40,178 nucleotides of DNA from Candidatus Jordarchaeia archaeon (GCA_018383815.1 JAHAWU010000016.1:1-40178); one strand, 5' to 3'; shown: positions 28,535 to 37,642, counted from the stretch's first letter. Notes: a model not told the origin generated them from the letters alone. Translations and numbers: made by a program.

Positions 28535-29037
28535 ATCCTCGATTGCCTCTCAATACCTTTCTTAATGGTTTCACTCGACATTTTCCCCGCTGTGGAGACG
28601 AAGTTTGTCCAAAGTGGCGGGTTCTTTTAGGCAAATGGGGGAATTCCCATCTTAGGTGGTGGGGTGGGCGACCCTTTTTTTGGAGCGACTTGGCGGGTTT
28701 GTGGGCTGGGGGCTGGGGATGTTGTGGAAACGGATGGGTGCAAGGTGGTTGGGTGGGTTGCGCTTCTTTCTTGTGCCGTGATTTCCACGTCCTTCTCCTT
28801 TTGCTACTTCTCTTATAGGTTTTGCTCCGGCCGCCTTTTTACCTTGTTTATGAGGGCTGGTTTTCTACGCTTGGGGGCACCAGAAGAGGTGGTAGTTGGT
28901 GAGATGGACCTGTTTTCGGGAATGCTTGTATTCCCTCTGTTAACGCAATTTATCTATCAATACACTCGCTTATTAAACTTTTTTTGGCGATTCACCCCTC
29001 ACGACTAATAGGTCGGGGGCTTTCTCGCCAATGATTT
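27312..29037 (-). mobile_element. IS200/IS605 superfamily element carrying TnpB only (IS1341-like organisation, IS608-like TTAC/TCAA ends)
   Basis: Minus strand: TTAC|AAATCATTGGCGAGAAAGCCCCCGACC...TnpB...TGGGGAGTGTCAA| ; terminal hairpins; two shorter homologous copies in the window; no tnpA-like ORF seen. Confidence 0.9.
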
Positions 29038-29302
29038 GTAATATCGCTCAACAGTTCAAAAAAGGTATGTAACGTGGAGTACGCATACGAATGTTACCAC
29101 TGCGCAAACACCTCAAAAATCACAGCCCTACACATATGTGGCGACGGAAAACTTGGTGAATGCGACGCTCTCTTTTTAAACGAAACAGGGGAACCCCTAG
29201 CGTTCGGATGCATAAGATGCCACAAAAAACAAACACAACAGCTTAACAAAAAACAAATATAGGAACAGCCAAATCAAAAAAGGGCCTCAAAAAATCACAG
29301 TT

Positions 29303-29839
29303 TTAGGCAGGCTGCTTCTTCTTAGCCAACTCGTACACAAGTTGGGCAATCTTCTCAAAAGCCTCATTCACACCAAAACCAGACTTCGCACTAGTTTCAA
29401 AATATGGTGCGTCGCCCAACTTGGCTGCCAAAACACTACCCATCTCAGGACTAATCTTACGCTGATCGTTCAAATCCACCTTATTCGCAAGCAAAACCTT
29501 TGGAATCTGACCACAAATATTAGTCAATTCCCTATCCCAATTAAGAACATTATCATAACTATCAGTACGACTCACGTCGTAAACATACATTGCGCCCATA
29601 GCGCCCTTATAGAACAAAACCCGGACATCACTAAAATGCGGCTGCCCCGCCAAATCCCAAATCTGTAACTTAACAGGCTTATCCTCAATAACCAAACTTT
29701 TAACAGCAAAATTCGAACCTATAGTCATAATGTAGTCTGTTCTAAAGGAGCCTTCTGTCCACTGTTTTATGAGTGAAGTTTTTCCTACTGCTCCGTCGCC
29801 CACTACGACTATTTTGAAAACGAATCCTAGGCTTTTCAT
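29303..29839 (-). CDS. Ras/Rab-like small GTPase
   Basis: FKIVVVGDGAVGKTSLIKQW, WDLAGQPHF, LLANKVDL, ETSAKSGFGV. Confidence 0.93.
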   Translation of the reverse strand: MKSLGFVFKIVVVGDGAVGKTSLIKQWTEGSFRTDYIMTIGSNFAVKSLVIEDKPVKLQIWDLAGQPHFSDVRVLFYKGAMGAMYVYDVSRTDSYDNVLNWDRELTNICGQIPKVLLANKVDLNDQRKISPEMGSVLAAKLGDAPYFETSAKSGFGVNEAFEKIAQLVYELAKKKQPA

Positions 29840-30081
29840 TTGCTTTCCTCCGGTCTGAGTCTAATAATAGACTCTCTGTTTAGCTATTTTTATTTTTTGC
29901 TCACATATGTTGGAAAAAGTTTTTGTTGTTTAACCATTTGTGTTTGCCTGTAAATATAGATTTCTTGTACATTTTGCGGCTTTTTTGGGGATAGACTTTT
30001 TTTGGTTTGTTTTCCCATTTGTTTATCGATAGGTCTATAAGTTTCTTATATAATTTTGTTTTTGTGTTGGTTGGTGGTTTT

Positions 30082-30564
30082 ATGGCGCGTAAACCTTTGG
30101 GTGTTCAAATTCTGTCGGTTTCTATTTTGTTGGCTTCTTTGGTTTTTTTGGTTTTGGGCTATTATTTCTATAGGCTTTTTGCTCCTTCTTATAATTTGTT
30201 TGCGCCTTTTCCCGGTGTTCCCCAGTTGTACTGGTTGCCTTTGTTTTTTGTTTCTTTTGGAGTTTTAGGTTTGGTGGTGGGTTTGGGATTTTGGGGCGTT
30301 AGACGGTGGGCTTATCTTTTGACTGTTGGGTTTTGTGTGGTGTTTATTGGTTTTGGGGTTTTCTTTGTGGGTTTGGGTTTATTGGTTTTGGGGTTTTTAG
30401 ATGTTTTTTCGGTGGAATTGTTTAGTGTTTCGGCTTTTTTGGTTTTGGGTGTTACGGGGAGGTTCTTTGCTTCTTTGATGCTGGGGGCAGGCTTAGTTTT
30501 TATTGTGTTGAGTGTGGTTGTTTTGAGATATCTTACTGGTGAGGTGAAGTATGTTTTTTATTGA
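30082..30564 (+). CDS. Small multi-pass membrane protein
   Basis: ATG-initiated MARKPLGVQILSVSILLASLVFLVLGYYF with about four hydrophobic segments. GT-rich DNA can create artefactual hydrophobic ORFs, so confidence is moderate. Confidence 0.5.
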   Translation: MARKPLGVQILSVSILLASLVFLVLGYYFYRLFAPSYNLFAPFPGVPQLYWLPLFFVSFGVLGLVVGLGFWGVRRWAYLLTVGFCVVFIGFGVFFVGLGLLVLGFLDVFSVELFSVSAFLVLGVTGRFFASLMLGAGLVFIVLSVVVLRYLTGEVKYVFY

Positions 30565-30767
30565 AGGCATTAGTTGAAATTTTTGGCGTGTTTTATAGTT
30601 AACTTTTTGGGGTTTGGATTTTTGTGGTTCGGTAATATTTTTTCTGGGGTGAATCTTCTTTAGGTCTTTGTTTTTAGGTTTTAGGCTCATTTTTTTAATT
30701 TTTTTAATGCAAAACGCTTATATTGTATAAAGATATTTTGGGAATTCATTGTTGACTTCATGTTAGT

Positions 30768-31754
30768 ATGTTGATTTACAATACTGTTGGTGTCTTTGAA
30801 GGTTTGGTGTTGTTTGTGGTGTCTGTTGAAAGTGGATTTGTTCGTCGGTGGGTTGAGGTTAGTGATTTAAGAAGGGGACAGATTTTTGTTTTTCTAACCA
30901 GTATGGCTTGGGGTTCGTCTTTTGTTGTTATAAGGTGGGGTGTGGATTTTCTTAACCCGTTTGTGTATTTGTTTTTCCGTTTTGTGGTGGCTTCTGTGGT
31001 TACTTTGCCTTTTCTTAGATGGGTGGGCGCTGGTGGGCTTAGAGAGCTGTTTTTTGATAGGAGGGTGGTTTTTGTGGGTTTGATTAATACTTTAGCGTTT
31101 TTCTGCGAGTTTGTGGGTATGGAGTATACTACTGCGGGAATTTCGGCTTTGTTGACGAATGTGAATGTGGTTATCATTGCCTTTTTAGCTTACTTCTTTC
31201 TGGGTGAGGATATGGGGAGGAAGAAAATTGTTGCTTTGGCTTTGAGCGTTTTGGGAGTTTTTTTGATAGCGGTGAATGGGGATCTTGCGAATCTCCAGGG
31301 TGGAGAGTTTCTGGGAAACTTTTTGATACTAGTTTCGGGGGCTCTGTGGGCGATTTACATAGTGCTCATGAAGGTCATTGTGGATAACAAGTCGCATAGA
31401 CATGGCGAGGTGAATTCCATGAATCTTACCTATGCGGTCACCTTGATGACGATGATTTTCTCCCTGTTTCCTGTTCTAATTTATGGATTTGAGGATTTTT
31501 CTCTGATATCTCAGGTGGCCACGGTTCCCGCTCTTATGGGAATTTTGTATATGGGGTTTGTGTGCACCACGCTGGCCTATTTCCTGTACTTTGAGGGATT
31601 GAAGCGTGTTAGTGCTTCAGTTTCTGGTCTGTACCTACTTTTACAAATTATTTTTGCGGTGGGCTTGGGATTTTTGCTCCTAGGAGAGGTTCCCACAATT
31701 CACACCCTTATAGGCGGTGCTTTGATAGGGGTTTCAATTTACTTGGTTTCTTGA
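30768..31754 (+). CDS. EamA/DMT-family transporter (copy 1)
   Basis: Ten-TM pattern, GSSFVVIRWGVDFLNPFVYLFFRFVVASVVTLPF...TTAGISALLTNVNVVIIAFLAYFFLGED. Start may lie downstream of 30768. Confidence 0.85.
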   Translation: MLIYNTVGVFEGLVLFVVSVESGFVRRWVEVSDLRRGQIFVFLTSMAWGSSFVVIRWGVDFLNPFVYLFFRFVVASVVTLPFLRWVGAGGLRELFFDRRVVFVGLINTLAFFCEFVGMEYTTAGISALLTNVNVVIIAFLAYFFLGEDMGRKKIVALALSVLGVFLIAVNGDLANLQGGEFLGNFLILVSGALWAIYIVLMKVIVDNKSHRHGEVNSMNLTYAVTLMTMIFSLFPVLIYGFEDFSLISQVATVPALMGILYMGFVCTTLAYFLYFEGLKRVSASVSGLYLLLQIIFAVGLGFLLLGEVPTIHTLIGGALIGVSIYLVS

Positions 31755-32024
31755 GTTTGTGCCATAGTTTTTTCATAAAAATTGGGGGTTTGTCATTTAA
31801 AAACTGTAGAGATAGATAGGTATTTCAAAATTTGACCTTTTTTATGTGTATTGCCTCTAACTTTTTTAAACCCACGTTTTGTCTATTTTTTTAATAAAAT
31901 TTATGCTTTTTATCTTATTTTTTTAGGCGAAATATTTATATTACCTAATTATCTTATACAACAAATTGGCGACGTCGTGTTGACGGAGTGAATTCAGAGA
32001 TGTTAAGTAAAGGAGGGTTAAACC

Positions 32025-32963
32025 TTGAAAGCCATTCCTGTGGAAGTAGGACACCAACTCGTCAGAGCAAACACCTTGAGAAGGGGCCAACTCTTCATCA
32101 TCGTCGCCAGCACCATCTGGGGCTCTTCATTTGTATTTATTAAGTGGGGAGTGGAATTCCTTAATCCATTCATTTATCTGTTTTTCCGATTCCTCGTAGC
32201 CGCAATCGTAACCTTGCCCATTATGAGATTTGTAAGATCTAGAGAACTCGCACATTACTTGTTGGATAGAAGAGTAATTTTGGTGGGTCTAATTAATACT
32301 TTGGCGTTTTTCTGCGAATTTGTGGGAATAGAGTATACTACTGCGGGAATGGCGGCTATATTAACTAATGTCCAAGTGGTCTTTGTGGCGCTTTTGGCGT
32401 ATATTTTCCTAGGGGAACAGATGGATAAGCGGAAAACCGTGGCCTTAACCGCGAGTGTTTTGGGCGTGCTTCTCATCGCCATAAATGGGGATCCTTCAAA
32501 CTTGCAGGGAGGCCAGCTTCTAGGCAACCTATTGATACTGGTTTCGGGAATTCTGTGGGCGGTTTACATAGTTGCTTCAAAGTTTGTTTTGGAGAACAAT
32601 TCTGGAAAATATTTTGAAGTAAACTCAATGGAGCTTACATACGCAGTGACCATTCTCACCATGATGTTTTCACTGCCTCCAGCATTAATCTATGGATTCA
32701 CTGACTTTTCTTCAATGCTGGATGTTGCAACAGCTCCCGCAATCATTGGAATCCTATACATGGGATTCATGTGCACCACGCTGGCCTATTTCCTGTACTT
32801 TGAGGGACTAAAGAGGGTAACCGCTTCTGCATCAGCAATATATTTGATTTTGCAAACTGTCTTTGCGGTTCTCCTAGCCTTCTTATTCCTAGGGGAGATT
32901 CCGACGCTCTACACATTATCGGGTGGAATACTAATAGGAGCTTCTATATACCTAGTTTCCTAA
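32025..32963 (+). CDS. EamA/DMT-family transporter (copy 2)
   Basis: Same motifs as copy 1; SD AGGAGG and TATA-like AATATTTATATTA upstream near 31931. Confidence 0.88.
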   Translation: MKAIPVEVGHQLVRANTLRRGQLFIIVASTIWGSSFVFIKWGVEFLNPFIYLFFRFLVAAIVTLPIMRFVRSRELAHYLLDRRVILVGLINTLAFFCEFVGIEYTTAGMAAILTNVQVVFVALLAYIFLGEQMDKRKTVALTASVLGVLLIAINGDPSNLQGGQLLGNLLILVSGILWAVYIVASKFVLENNSGKYFEVNSMELTYAVTILTMMFSLPPALIYGFTDFSSMLDVATAPAIIGILYMGFMCTTLAYFLYFEGLKRVTASASAIYLILQTVFAVLLAFLFLGEIPTLYTLSGGILIGASIYLVS

Positions 32964-32983
32964 GTTGAAGATTTAAAAATGTT

Positions 32984-34240
32984 TTACACGCTCAGCTTTT
33001 TGGCGGGTTTGACTATGTATTCGCAGTACTCGTCGCCCTTAGCCAAACACTTCACTTCTTGAGCATCGTATTCTCTTCCCGTGTATTTTTCCACTGTGCC
33101 AGCTATGATGCCTGCTATTGAAACACCGGCGGGTTTACCCAAGTCTTTGAGTTGGCTGCAAATGAGATTATCGAACACTTTGAATCTGAGAAATCCTTCA
33201 TCGGGGTTAAACTCCACCATTTCAAAGTCTCCAAGCCCTCTGAGAGTCAAGATCTTAAAGTAGTAGGTGAGGATGTCTTTTAGGTCGGAGAGCTTGAATT
33301 CTTTCACTAAGGGGTAAAAGAATGAGGATCCCCTTTCCTTCTCCAGAGAGTAAATTAGTTGGTAGATGTTTTCGTATCCATAAATTTTGAATAGGTTCTC
33401 AAGTATAAAGGAGAGGTAGTCTCCACCTAAAAGGACGATTCTGTTGCCCATCAGGTCAACATAGCCTTGCTTAACCATTTTTAATTGCTGCTTGAAAGGT
33501 TCAAAATCTTCGATTAGACCTGTTCTTATAACGATTTTTTCGGGTGTTTTTTCGTATGGTGCATAGGCGTCTATGTGGCGGGGAAGCGGTGACTTTTTTA
33601 CTCGGAGATATTTCTGGAATCTTCCGTCTATTTGTTCTATTTTGAAATCTATTACGAAATCGAAAATGTGTTCTAACGTGTTTATGGTTTTGGTTTCCAG
33701 CATTCCCTTGTCAAAAACATAAATAGCGGATCCATACTGAGCTATGTACATTCTTTGCTTGTAAATCAGGTTTATGATTTTCTGTACTTCAGCCTTGGCC
33801 AGAAAAACGTTTGAAAAAAAGAAGACGCTAAAAATTTGGTTTTTGAATTTATCAATTTGAGTTAGAAGCTTTAGAAAGAAAGCATCAATATGAATAGGGT
33901 CTCTTGGCTCACTAATTAGCACTTTCTCCTTCGATTCAATGTCCCCAAACATTTTTGTGAAACCATCTATCAGTAGGAAAAGATCTTTTTCCTCGTATTG
34001 CTCATAATTCCACCCAAACCAATCAAACCACTCTCTTATCCTCTCGGGAGGCAGGTCTAAATCGAAGATAAAGCCGAAGTCCCCATGACACAATCGATAG
34101 TAAAGAATTTGAAGGGCTAAAACTTCAGCCATAGAACCAGTTTCAGTTAAAAACAAGATAGGAGCATTTCTGTAGAAGCCCCCTCCTAACAGAGTGTCCA
34201 ACTCACTAATTCCAGAAGTAATTAAATCCATAATAAACAC
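32984..34240 (-). CDS. KaiC-like protein with degenerate P-loop fused to a C-terminal V4R domain
   Basis: LITSGISELDTLLGGGFYRNAPILFLTETGSMAEVLALQI (Walker A lost); C-terminal GREYDAQEVKCLAKGDEYCEYIVKP typical of V4R. Confidence 0.75.
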   Translation of the reverse strand: MFIMDLITSGISELDTLLGGGFYRNAPILFLTETGSMAEVLALQILYYRLCHGDFGFIFDLDLPPERIREWFDWFGWNYEQYEEKDLFLLIDGFTKMFGDIESKEKVLISEPRDPIHIDAFFLKLLTQIDKFKNQIFSVFFFSNVFLAKAEVQKIINLIYKQRMYIAQYGSAIYVFDKGMLETKTINTLEHIFDFVIDFKIEQIDGRFQKYLRVKKSPLPRHIDAYAPYEKTPEKIVIRTGLIEDFEPFKQQLKMVKQGYVDLMGNRIVLLGGDYLSFILENLFKIYGYENIYQLIYSLEKERGSSFFYPLVKEFKLSDLKDILTYYFKILTLRGLGDFEMVEFNPDEGFLRFKVFDNLICSQLKDLGKPAGVSIAGIIAGTVEKYTGREYDAQEVKCLAKGDEYCEYIVKPAKKLSV

Positions 34241-34571
34241 TCCTAGTAAACGTATGTACCTCTCACGCCCACCAGTCGCCGTTTACAATTCCAAATGGTG
34301 ATGCGAATATCCCTGATTTTATTCGAGGAACAATGATAGAAACTAGAGCGTGTCTAATCAAAGATATAATTTGGAAAATTAATATATTTTTTCCATTTCT
34401 CATAAATAGGATTCATGAATTAAACTCGTTTGTAAAACTGGTTTTTCATAGTTAATTTTATCAGTCCACAGATGAAAATATGTAGCTCACACTTTTGGTG
34501 GTTCGCCCAAAAAAATTATAATGGCGTTTGTGGGTACAATATTTTTAATTGGTTTTTGATAGACGTATGAG

Positions 34572-35672
34572 GTGGAATTATTGAAGGCGCTTCTTTGGGA
34601 TGGTGGAGCATTCCCTGAGGGGTTTCACTTAGAAGATGTTGAAAAACCAGTGCCTAAAAGGAACTGGGTTTGCATTAAAACCAAACTGTGTGGCATATGT
34701 GGCTCGGACATTGGGGTTATAAGTGGAAGAATGCCGCTCCTTGCAGATTTTCTGGTGAAGCCAACCATTCTTGGCCATGAAGCGTTAGGAGTCATAAGTG
34801 AAGTTGGGGAGGGTGTGGTTGACTTTGAAGTGGGGGATAGAGTAGTTTGTGAGGGATTAGGAGGCTGTGCCGAGCTGGGTGTGGCTCCCTGTAAGATGTG
34901 CCAGATTGGCCGATACAATCTCTGCTTAAATATTGCTAAGGCGGGCAGCGGTGTGGGAGCAAGTCAAGCGAACGGTGGAGGGTTTGCAGAATACTTCTTA
35001 GCTCATAAGTCAAAGATTTACAAAGTTCCTGACAGTATAACCGACGAGGAGGCTGTTCTGACGGAGCCTCTCAGTGTAGCGGTTCATTCTTGCCTCATTG
35101 GCAATCCTTCGGGAAAAAGGGTGGCCATTATTGGTGCTGGAGCTATTGGATTGCAGCTTCTCCAGGTTTGCAAAGTTATGGGGGCAAGGGAAATTTTTGT
35201 GATAAGTAAGTATGATTTTCAGGCCAGGTTGGCGGAGAGGCTAGGTGCGGATAGGGTGTACTGCTTGGAGAGAAATCAGATTCCAGTTTTGGAGATAGCT
35301 TTGGAAACCGGTGAGGGGGTAGATCAGTGCTACGAAGCTGTGGGAAGTGAACAAACGCTTCAGGATGCTATCGCAGTGACGAGGCAGGGAGGAGAAATTA
35401 TATTCGTGGGAGTGATGGGGCAAGCAAGAATTGACTTTGTCATGTTTAGTGCTAAGGAACTCAAGCTACATGGTACCTGGTATTATGCTAATGAGCCGCA
35501 AGTAGCCAGAACTTCTACAGATGTGGCATTAGACCTATTGAGGAGGGGCAAGGTTAACAATAGACCACTGCTCACAAAGACCTATAGGTTAGAAGAGTGG
35601 AGAGAAGCTTTTGAGGCGCAGATTAATAAGAAAAAGTATGAATCAACAAAAATAGCTTTCAGATATGATTAA
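34572..35672 (+). CDS. Zinc-dependent MDR-family alcohol/sugar dehydrogenase
   Basis: CGICGSDIGV, GHEALGVISEVGEGVVDFEVGDRVV, Cys cluster CAELGVAPCKMCQIGRYNLC, Rossmann VAIIGAGAIGLQLLQV. Confidence 0.92.
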   Translation: MELLKALLWDGGAFPEGFHLEDVEKPVPKRNWVCIKTKLCGICGSDIGVISGRMPLLADFLVKPTILGHEALGVISEVGEGVVDFEVGDRVVCEGLGGCAELGVAPCKMCQIGRYNLCLNIAKAGSGVGASQANGGGFAEYFLAHKSKIYKVPDSITDEEAVLTEPLSVAVHSCLIGNPSGKRVAIIGAGAIGLQLLQVCKVMGAREIFVISKYDFQARLAERLGADRVYCLERNQIPVLEIALETGEGVDQCYEAVGSEQTLQDAIAVTRQGGEIIFVGVMGQARIDFVMFSAKELKLHGTWYYANEPQVARTSTDVALDLLRRGKVNNRPLLTKTYRLEEWREAFEAQINKKKYESTKIAFRYD

Positions 35673-35800
35673 GCCTTTTTTTCAAGACGCACAGGAATCT
35701 AATTGTTGATACTTGTAATGCTTAAGTAATCTTCCGAAACATAAATAAAAGAAGATGTTCAAAATCAACTGTAGAAAGATTTGTTGGAGATTTAGTTTCG

Positions 35801-36196
35801 ATGAGTAAAGATAAGCAAGAGTTCCCCTTGGATTTCATGTTGAGGACTAAGAAGTTTGAGAGTAAGGGAGAAGTTGAAGAATTTGTGGAAACGCCCGAAA
35901 GGCGGAAGAAGCGTCTCCTTTTACTGGTGCGTTCAGGTATATTTCACTTTTTGGAGGAGTTGGTGAGGGAGCAAAAAAATCTGGGAATAACTGATGATGA
36001 AATAAGGGAGAACGTTTATGTGGGAATAGAGATGAGGAAACACAAGGTGCATGAGCTTCACAATCCTAATCCCATATTTGAAAAGGCGGCTGAGGAGTAC
36101 TCTAAGCTGCAGGCAAGATTAGCACAGCTCTCTCCCCAAGAAATATTGGAAGAGAACAAAAGGATTATTCTAAAATTTGCTCCCCCGAAAAAGTGA
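35801..36196 (+). CDS. Uncharacterised helical protein, about 131 aa
   Basis: ORF with plausible coding composition; no family recognised. Confidence 0.5.
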   Translation: MSKDKQEFPLDFMLRTKKFESKGEVEEFVETPERRKKRLLLLVRSGIFHFLEELVREQKNLGITDDEIRENVYVGIEMRKHKVHELHNPNPIFEKAAEEYSKLQARLAQLSPQEILEENKRIILKFAPPKK

Positions 36197-36434
36197 AGCC
36201 CCATAAATAATGGACAGTTAACTTCTATTAACACAACTAAATTTAATTCTTCTTTCTTAGTTCATTAATTGCAGGCTCCAAAAATATTTTAATGCGTTTT
36301 GTCCTACTTTTTTGAAACATTAATGTAAAAATAAATTTAAATGGGTAAGAAAACATTATACTATATAACGTCAAAAATTTGGGCAAGGTCACTGGGTTAA
36401 ACAACGGTAGGGGGCAATAAAGCAACGGAAGGCT

Positions 36435-36686
36435 GTGATAATGGTAGTGGAAGAAAGGGAAATTAGAAAAAAACCGCCGCATATGTTTCCCAAAGATGAC
36501 GAACTTGTTAACCACAGCGATGACATCTTGGGCGCACTTGAAAAGTTGAGCAAGGGAGAAACAGTTTTTGTCTGTTCAAAGAAATTATCTATTCTTATGA
36601 GGAGATTCGGCGAAGACGCCATAGTCAGATGCATCCGGTACAAGGGCAAATCGATTTTTCGCGTAGAGCCCTTAACCAAAAGCTGA
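36435..36686 (+). CDS. Uncharacterised small protein, about 83 aa
   Basis: ORF SKGETVFVCSKKLSILMRRFGEDAIVRCIRYKGKSIFRVEPL; no family recognised. Confidence 0.45.
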   Translation: MIMVVEEREIRKKPPHMFPKDDELVNHSDDILGALEKLSKGETVFVCSKKLSILMRRFGEDAIVRCIRYKGKSIFRVEPLTKS

Positions 36687-37192
36687 AAAAACATTCAATT
36701 TACTCCTTCTCACACCCATAATTTTATATAAAGTTTCGGGAGTCCATGAAACAAAGAGGAGCACCCCTCACAGACAGGTTTTCGGAAACCGTAATTCATA
36801 CATTAAAAAAATAACAATTGAAAAATCAAAATATGAAAAATAAATTTTCTCGAAGCGCATGCCCCTAGATAGACCCTTAAAGCACTTCTCCACCGAAACA
36901 GCTCAAATGGAAATAAACATGTATTTTTTGGGAATTTCTTGTTTTTGAGGCGCGTGAAAAAAGGCTTTTTTGGTGCTTCTTTTCTCTAAGTAAGCCTTTA
37001 GACGATAGAACAGCCAAACGTTTTCCGGGAAAAACTCATAGAAACCACGTGCTGTTCGTGATGGTTTCGCTTCAAAGGGTGAACTCTAGAATGTATCTAT
37101 CCTATACTTAGTGCTGACTTACTTTGCCGATAATGTTAAAAAAGATAGTTAATTATTTTTTATCATCAGTTTTGTGTTTTGGAGGTTATATT

Positions 37193-37642
37193 TTGTCTGA
37201 GAGATATCTTAGTGCGCCTAGTAGCAAGGATATGGCAGCCTTCGAGGCTATGGTGCAGAATGTTAGAGAGGATTTGCAGGACGCAGCGAGAAGTGCTGCT
37301 GATTCTGTCAGTTCGCTTCTTAGGACAGGCGATTTTAAGCGGGCCGCAGATTACATTTTTGATATGGTTGCGCAGTCCCTTTTAATAAATCTGCTTGAGC
37401 CCCCGAGAAAAGCTATAGAGTTTATTAAGGGAAAAAGAGACCGCTTTTCTGAACTTTTGGAGAATCCAATTTTTAAGGCCAGCGAAAAACTTTTAGAATC
37501 CTTCGAGAAGGGAAACAAGGAGCTGTTTGCGGGCGCCATGCAGGCAGTAGAGGAATCAGTGATAGGGAAAACTTCCATAGATTTTAGATACACTATAATG
37601 AAGGATTTACACTGCGCCTTCTACAAATATGTCAAATCATAA
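37193..37642 (+). CDS. Uncharacterised helical protein; probable TTG start at 37193
   Basis: GGAGG at 37181 precedes TTG 37193 with good spacing; the supplied ORF extends to 37124. Confidence 0.45.
   Translation: MSERYLSAPSSKDMAAFEAMVQNVREDLQDAARSAADSVSSLLRTGDFKRAADYIFDMVAQSLLINLLEPPRKAIEFIKGKRDRFSELLENPIFKASEKLLESFEKGNKELFAGAMQAVEESVIGKTSIDFRYTIMKDLHCAFYKYVKS

Larger units (their letters stand above)
27174..29262 (+). pseudogene. Zinc-ribbon protein gene (TFB-like N-terminal ribbon plus second Cys-rich region) interrupted by a TnpB element
   Basis: 27174-27311 joined to 29038-29262 is one open frame (about 120 aa): ...CPNCGCPTTVIYDEIIYACGVCGRILVEKY|VISLNSSKKVCNVEYAYECYHCANTSK...CIRCHKKQ... 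Confidence 0.85.

Noticed and set aside
28412-28818. Plus-strand ORFs in the TnpB left-end region, considered as possible tnpA
   Set aside because: No HUH motif or tnpA-like sequence; antisense to tnpB N-terminus or low complexity.
30493-31177. Minus-strand ORFs rich in K/T/N/P opposite GT-rich genes
   Set aside because: Artefacts of extreme strand composition; no start signals or domains.
32255-32527. 90-aa ORF antisense to EamA copy 2 (and a 133-aa one antisense to copy 1)
   Set aside because: Antisense shadows of transporter genes sharing similarity only because the sense genes are paralogous.
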